A stretch of DNA of 8,577 nucleotides from Deltaproteobacteria bacterium (GTDB taxonomy: Bacteria; Desulfobacterota; DSM-4660; Desulfatiglandales; HGW-15): assembly GCA_016926135.1 (NCBI GenBank), contig JAFGPH010000681.1, forward strand, positions 1 through 8,577, in the 5' to 3' direction. Positions 6,993 to 8,577 of the stretch are shown here, one piece after another; position 1 is the stretch's first letter, and the number at the start of each line of letters is the position of its first letter. The position numbers were made by a program, and so were the translations under genes. The notes beneath the pieces were generated by a model, which saw only the letters and a list, made by a program, of their open reading frames with translations, did no database searches and had not been told where the DNA came from.

Positions 6993-7013
6993 CGGGCCGC
7001 TGAAAACGCCCGT
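6992..7013 (+). other. Small hairpin directly after the MBL-fold gene
   Basis: CGGGC (6993-6997) pairs with GCCCG (7008-7012) around a 10-nt loop, starting one base after the stop codon. There is no T tract after it, so it is not a classical terminator. It could stabilise the mRNA 3' end or attenuate readthrough to cmk. Confidence 0.3.
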
Positions 7014-7116
7014 ATCCCGACCGGGTCAAGCTCCTGTTTCGTAAGGTGCTGTCCGAGATGGCCCTTTGAGATCGCATGACGTCGCTTGGAAACTCTGGGG
7101 TAGAGGCGCTGAAGGG

Positions 7117-7809
7117 TTGGAGGAACTCAAGAATCCCATTGTCACCATAGACGGGCCGGCAGGGAGCGGAAAGAGCACGGTCAGCAAGCTTCTCGCCGTT
7201 CGACTCGGCTTCTTCTATCTCGATACGGGAGCCATGTATCGGGCCGTTGCCTGGCAGGCCATGAAGACCGGGACGGCGCCGGAAGACGAAGATGGGCTGG
7301 GGCGGCTGTGCCGGCGGCTGGATCTCCATTTCGAAACAGAGGAAGGCGGCAGCCGTCTTCTGATCGGAGGGGAGGATATCACCCTGGCGATCCGAAGCCC
7401 GGAAATGGATCTTCTCTCATCCAGGATCTCCGCCGTGGCCACAGTCAGAGAGGCGATGACCGGGCTCCAGAGGAAAATCGGCAGGGACGGAGGTCTGGTC
7501 GCCGAGGGCAGGGATATGGGAACAGTCGTGTTTCCGGAGGCGAGATACAAGTTCTTTGTCTCGGCCGCACCGCAGATTAGGGCGGAAAGGCGATATCTCG
7601 AAAGGCTCGGCCGGGGCGAGACGGTGAGGAGGGATGAGGTCGAGACCGAGCTCAGGAAGAGAGACGAGCAAGACAGCCGGCGGGCCATTGCGCCCCTGGT
7701 TGCGGCAAAGGACGCGGTGATCATTGACACCACGTCGTTGACTCCGGATGAGGTGGTGGATCTGATCGTGGGGTGCATGGAAGGCGGTGATGGCAGCAAA
7801 GAAACATGA
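7117..7809 (+). CDS. cmk: Cytidylate kinase
   Basis: The enzyme phosphorylates CMP and dCMP to the diphosphates using ATP in the cytoplasm, feeding RNA, DNA and CDP-lipid synthesis. From the chosen TTG at 7117 it has 230 residues, close to the usual 225-230. The P-loop GPAGSGKST is at 13-21, followed by YLDTGAMYRAVAW, the CMP-binding EGRDMGTVVFP segment, an arginine-rich lid (RAERRYLERLGRGE) and the closing RDEQDSRRAIAPLVAAKDAVIIDTT, all typical of bacterial Cmk. The start is uncertain: no in-frame ATG exists between the upstream stop (7042-7044) and the P-loop. TTG 7117 has GAGG 10 nt upstream; TTG 7066 would add 17 residues unlike the family. It lies 171 bp before rpsA, a neighbourhood conserved in many bacteria. 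The commonly intervening ispH of some relatives is absent. Confidence 0.95.
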   Translation: MEELKNPIVTIDGPAGSGKSTVSKLLAVRLGFFYLDTGAMYRAVAWQAMKTGTAPEDEDGLGRLCRRLDLHFETEEGGSRLLIGGEDITLAIRSPEMDLLSSRISAVATVREAMTGLQRKIGRDGGLVAEGRDMGTVVFPEARYKFFVSAAPQIRAERRYLERLGRGETVRRDEVETELRKRDEQDSRRAIAPLVAAKDAVIIDTTSLTPDEVVDLIVGCMEGGDGSKET

Positions 7810-7815
7810 ACTGCA

Positions 7816-7839
7816 GCCCTGAGAGACCACCCCCAGGGC
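7816..7839 (+). other. Hairpin between cmk and rpsA
   Basis: GCCCTG (7816-7821) pairs perfectly with CAGGGC (7834-7839) around a 12-nt loop, 6 bp after the cmk stop. No T run follows, so it is at most a weak or factor-dependent terminator, or a processing site between cmk and rpsA. Confidence 0.3.
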
Positions 7840-7892
7840 GGCCCGCTATACGCCCCGTATTCGTGAACGTATTTATGAAAAGGTGTACTTAG

Positions 7893-7910
7893 GTATTGAA
7901 CTTTCAATAC
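7893..7910. repeat. Perfect inverted repeat in the rpsA leader or promoter
   Basis: GTATTGAA-CT-TTCAATAC has 8-bp arms around 2 bases and lies 70 bp before the rpsA start codon. With a 2-nt centre it is more like a dimeric regulator site in DNA than a stable RNA hairpin. It overlaps the -35 element of the best promoter candidate for rpsA. Confidence 0.5.
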
Positions 7911-7924
7911 GGATTTGCTACACA
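7896..7924 (+). promoter_or_regulatory. Candidate promoter for rpsA
   Basis: TTGAAC (7896-7901, 4 of 6) and TACACA (7919-7924, 3 of 6) are spaced by exactly 17 bp in the AT-richer gap between cmk and rpsA. The match is weak. An own promoter for rpsA would be in keeping with its high expression in bacteria, but the sequence alone does not prove it. Confidence 0.25.
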
Positions 7925-7980
7925 TACCAGGTTTAGGGCATGGAGGCCTGAGAGAAAACACGGAGGGGGTGCAGGCGTTA

Positions 7981-8577
7981 ATGGGAGAACAAACAGACAA
8001 AACACAGGAACCCACAGAGGCGCAAGAGGAAAGAGCGGAAGAAACTCGAGACACAGATCGTGTGGAGTCCAGGGTCAAGGCAGGGGATGACAGGGAGGGA
8101 GCCAAGTCCGAGCAAGACAAGAACTTCCTGGAGCTTTACGAGGAGAGCCTGAAGAGTATCCAGGAAGGAGGGCTCGTGCGTGGTGAAATTGTCCACGTGG
8201 ACAAAGAGTTCGTTCTGGTGGACATCGGCTACAAGTCGGAGGGCCAGATCCCTATCGGAGAGTTCATCGACTCGAATGGACAGGTCACGGCCCGGGTGGG
8301 CGACGAAGTCGATGTGATCCTGGAGAGAAGGGAGGATGACGAGGGCATCATCATCCTGTCCAAGGAGAAGGCGGCCAAGATCAAGATCTGGGATGAAATC
8401 AGGGACGTTTACGAAAAGGGTCTCACCATCAAAGGGAAGGTCACGGCTAGGGTCAAAGGGGGCATGTCCGTCGACATAGGACTTCCCGCCTTTCTGCCCG
8501 GTTCCCAGATCAGCCTGAAACCCATCAAGGACTTTGATTCCCTGATCGGCACGGTTCATGAGTTCAAGATCCTGAAA
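7981..8577 (+). CDS. rpsA: 30S ribosomal protein S1, 5' part
   Basis: The first 199 residues are in the window and the frame is open at the right edge. S1 binds mRNA on the small ribosomal subunit and helps start translation. FLELYEESLKSI (49-60) matches the usual N-terminus of S1. It is followed by a first S1/OB repeat (about 64-132, with RGEIVHVDKEFVLVDIGYKS) and the beginning of a second (about 146 onward, with GKVTARVKGGMSVDIG and AFLPGSQ). The first 46 or so residues are an extra, highly charged Glu/Asp/Lys/Arg/Gln-rich tail, probably disordered, absent from E. coli S1. ATG 7981 is chosen because GGAGG at 7962-7966 lies 14 nt upstream (rather far) and AGG at 7973-7975 lies 5 nt upstream; an in-frame GTG at 7969 is too close to the purine run. 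It follows cmk. Confidence 0.93.
   Translation, partial: MGEQTDKTQEPTEAQEERAEETRDTDRVESRVKAGDDREGAKSEQDKNFLELYEESLKSIQEGGLVRGEIVHVDKEFVLVDIGYKSEGQIPIGEFIDSNGQVTARVGDEVDVILERREDDEGIIILSKEKAAKIKIWDEIRDVYEKGLTIKGKVTARVKGGMSVDIGLPAFLPGSQISLKPIKDFDSLIGTVHEFKILK

Noticed and set aside
7215..8120. Open frame of 301 codons on the minus strand across cmk and the rpsA start
   Set aside because: Ser/Pro/Leu-rich antisense shadow of two well-supported genes.

Overview
The window looks like a GC-rich chromosomal segment of an anaerobic deltaproteobacterium-like organism (Desulfobacterota or a relative). This is inferred from the cmk-rpsA pair, the general style of the proteins and the presence of an ADP-forming acyl-CoA synthetase-type subunit. 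No rRNA or other phylogenetic marker is complete enough to be firm. I saw no tRNA, rRNA, CRISPR array, insertion sequence or integrase.

Layout from left to right. (1) Bases 1-570, plus strand: the 3' part of a Fic-domain protein with an intact FIC motif, followed by a short rho-independent-like terminator. (2) Bases 571-1093: a gene-free convergent gap of about 520 bp holding hairpins and a G-rich run. (3) Bases 1094-5994, minus strand: three genes that read as one operon. In transcription order they are an exported, membrane-inserted PHP-domain protein; a glutamine-hydrolysing asparagine synthetase-family amidotransferase (AsnB type); and an orphan alpha-type subunit of an ADP-forming acyl-CoA synthetase. 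The last two overlap by 4 bp (ATGA). (4) Bases 5995-6146: an AT-richer divergent promoter region with two inverted repeats. (5) Bases 6147-8577, plus strand: an MBL-fold metallo-hydrolase, cytidylate kinase (cmk) and the 5' part of ribosomal protein S1 (rpsA).

How the parts work together. The right side is core information processing: cmk supplies CDP/dCDP and rpsA encodes the mRNA-binding S1 protein, a widely conserved neighbourhood. The minus-strand trio is the most unusual part. An ATP-dependent amidotransferase is translationally coupled to a CoA-binding, phosphohistidine-type acyl-CoA synthetase half that has no ATP-grasp half nearby. Both lie downstream of a predicted periplasmic PHP protein whose barrel is interrupted by a transmembrane hairpin and whose first metal-binding HxH motif is replaced. 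Any joint pathway is inference. The Fic gene is separate, convergent, and may belong to a different (accessory) unit that begins outside the window.
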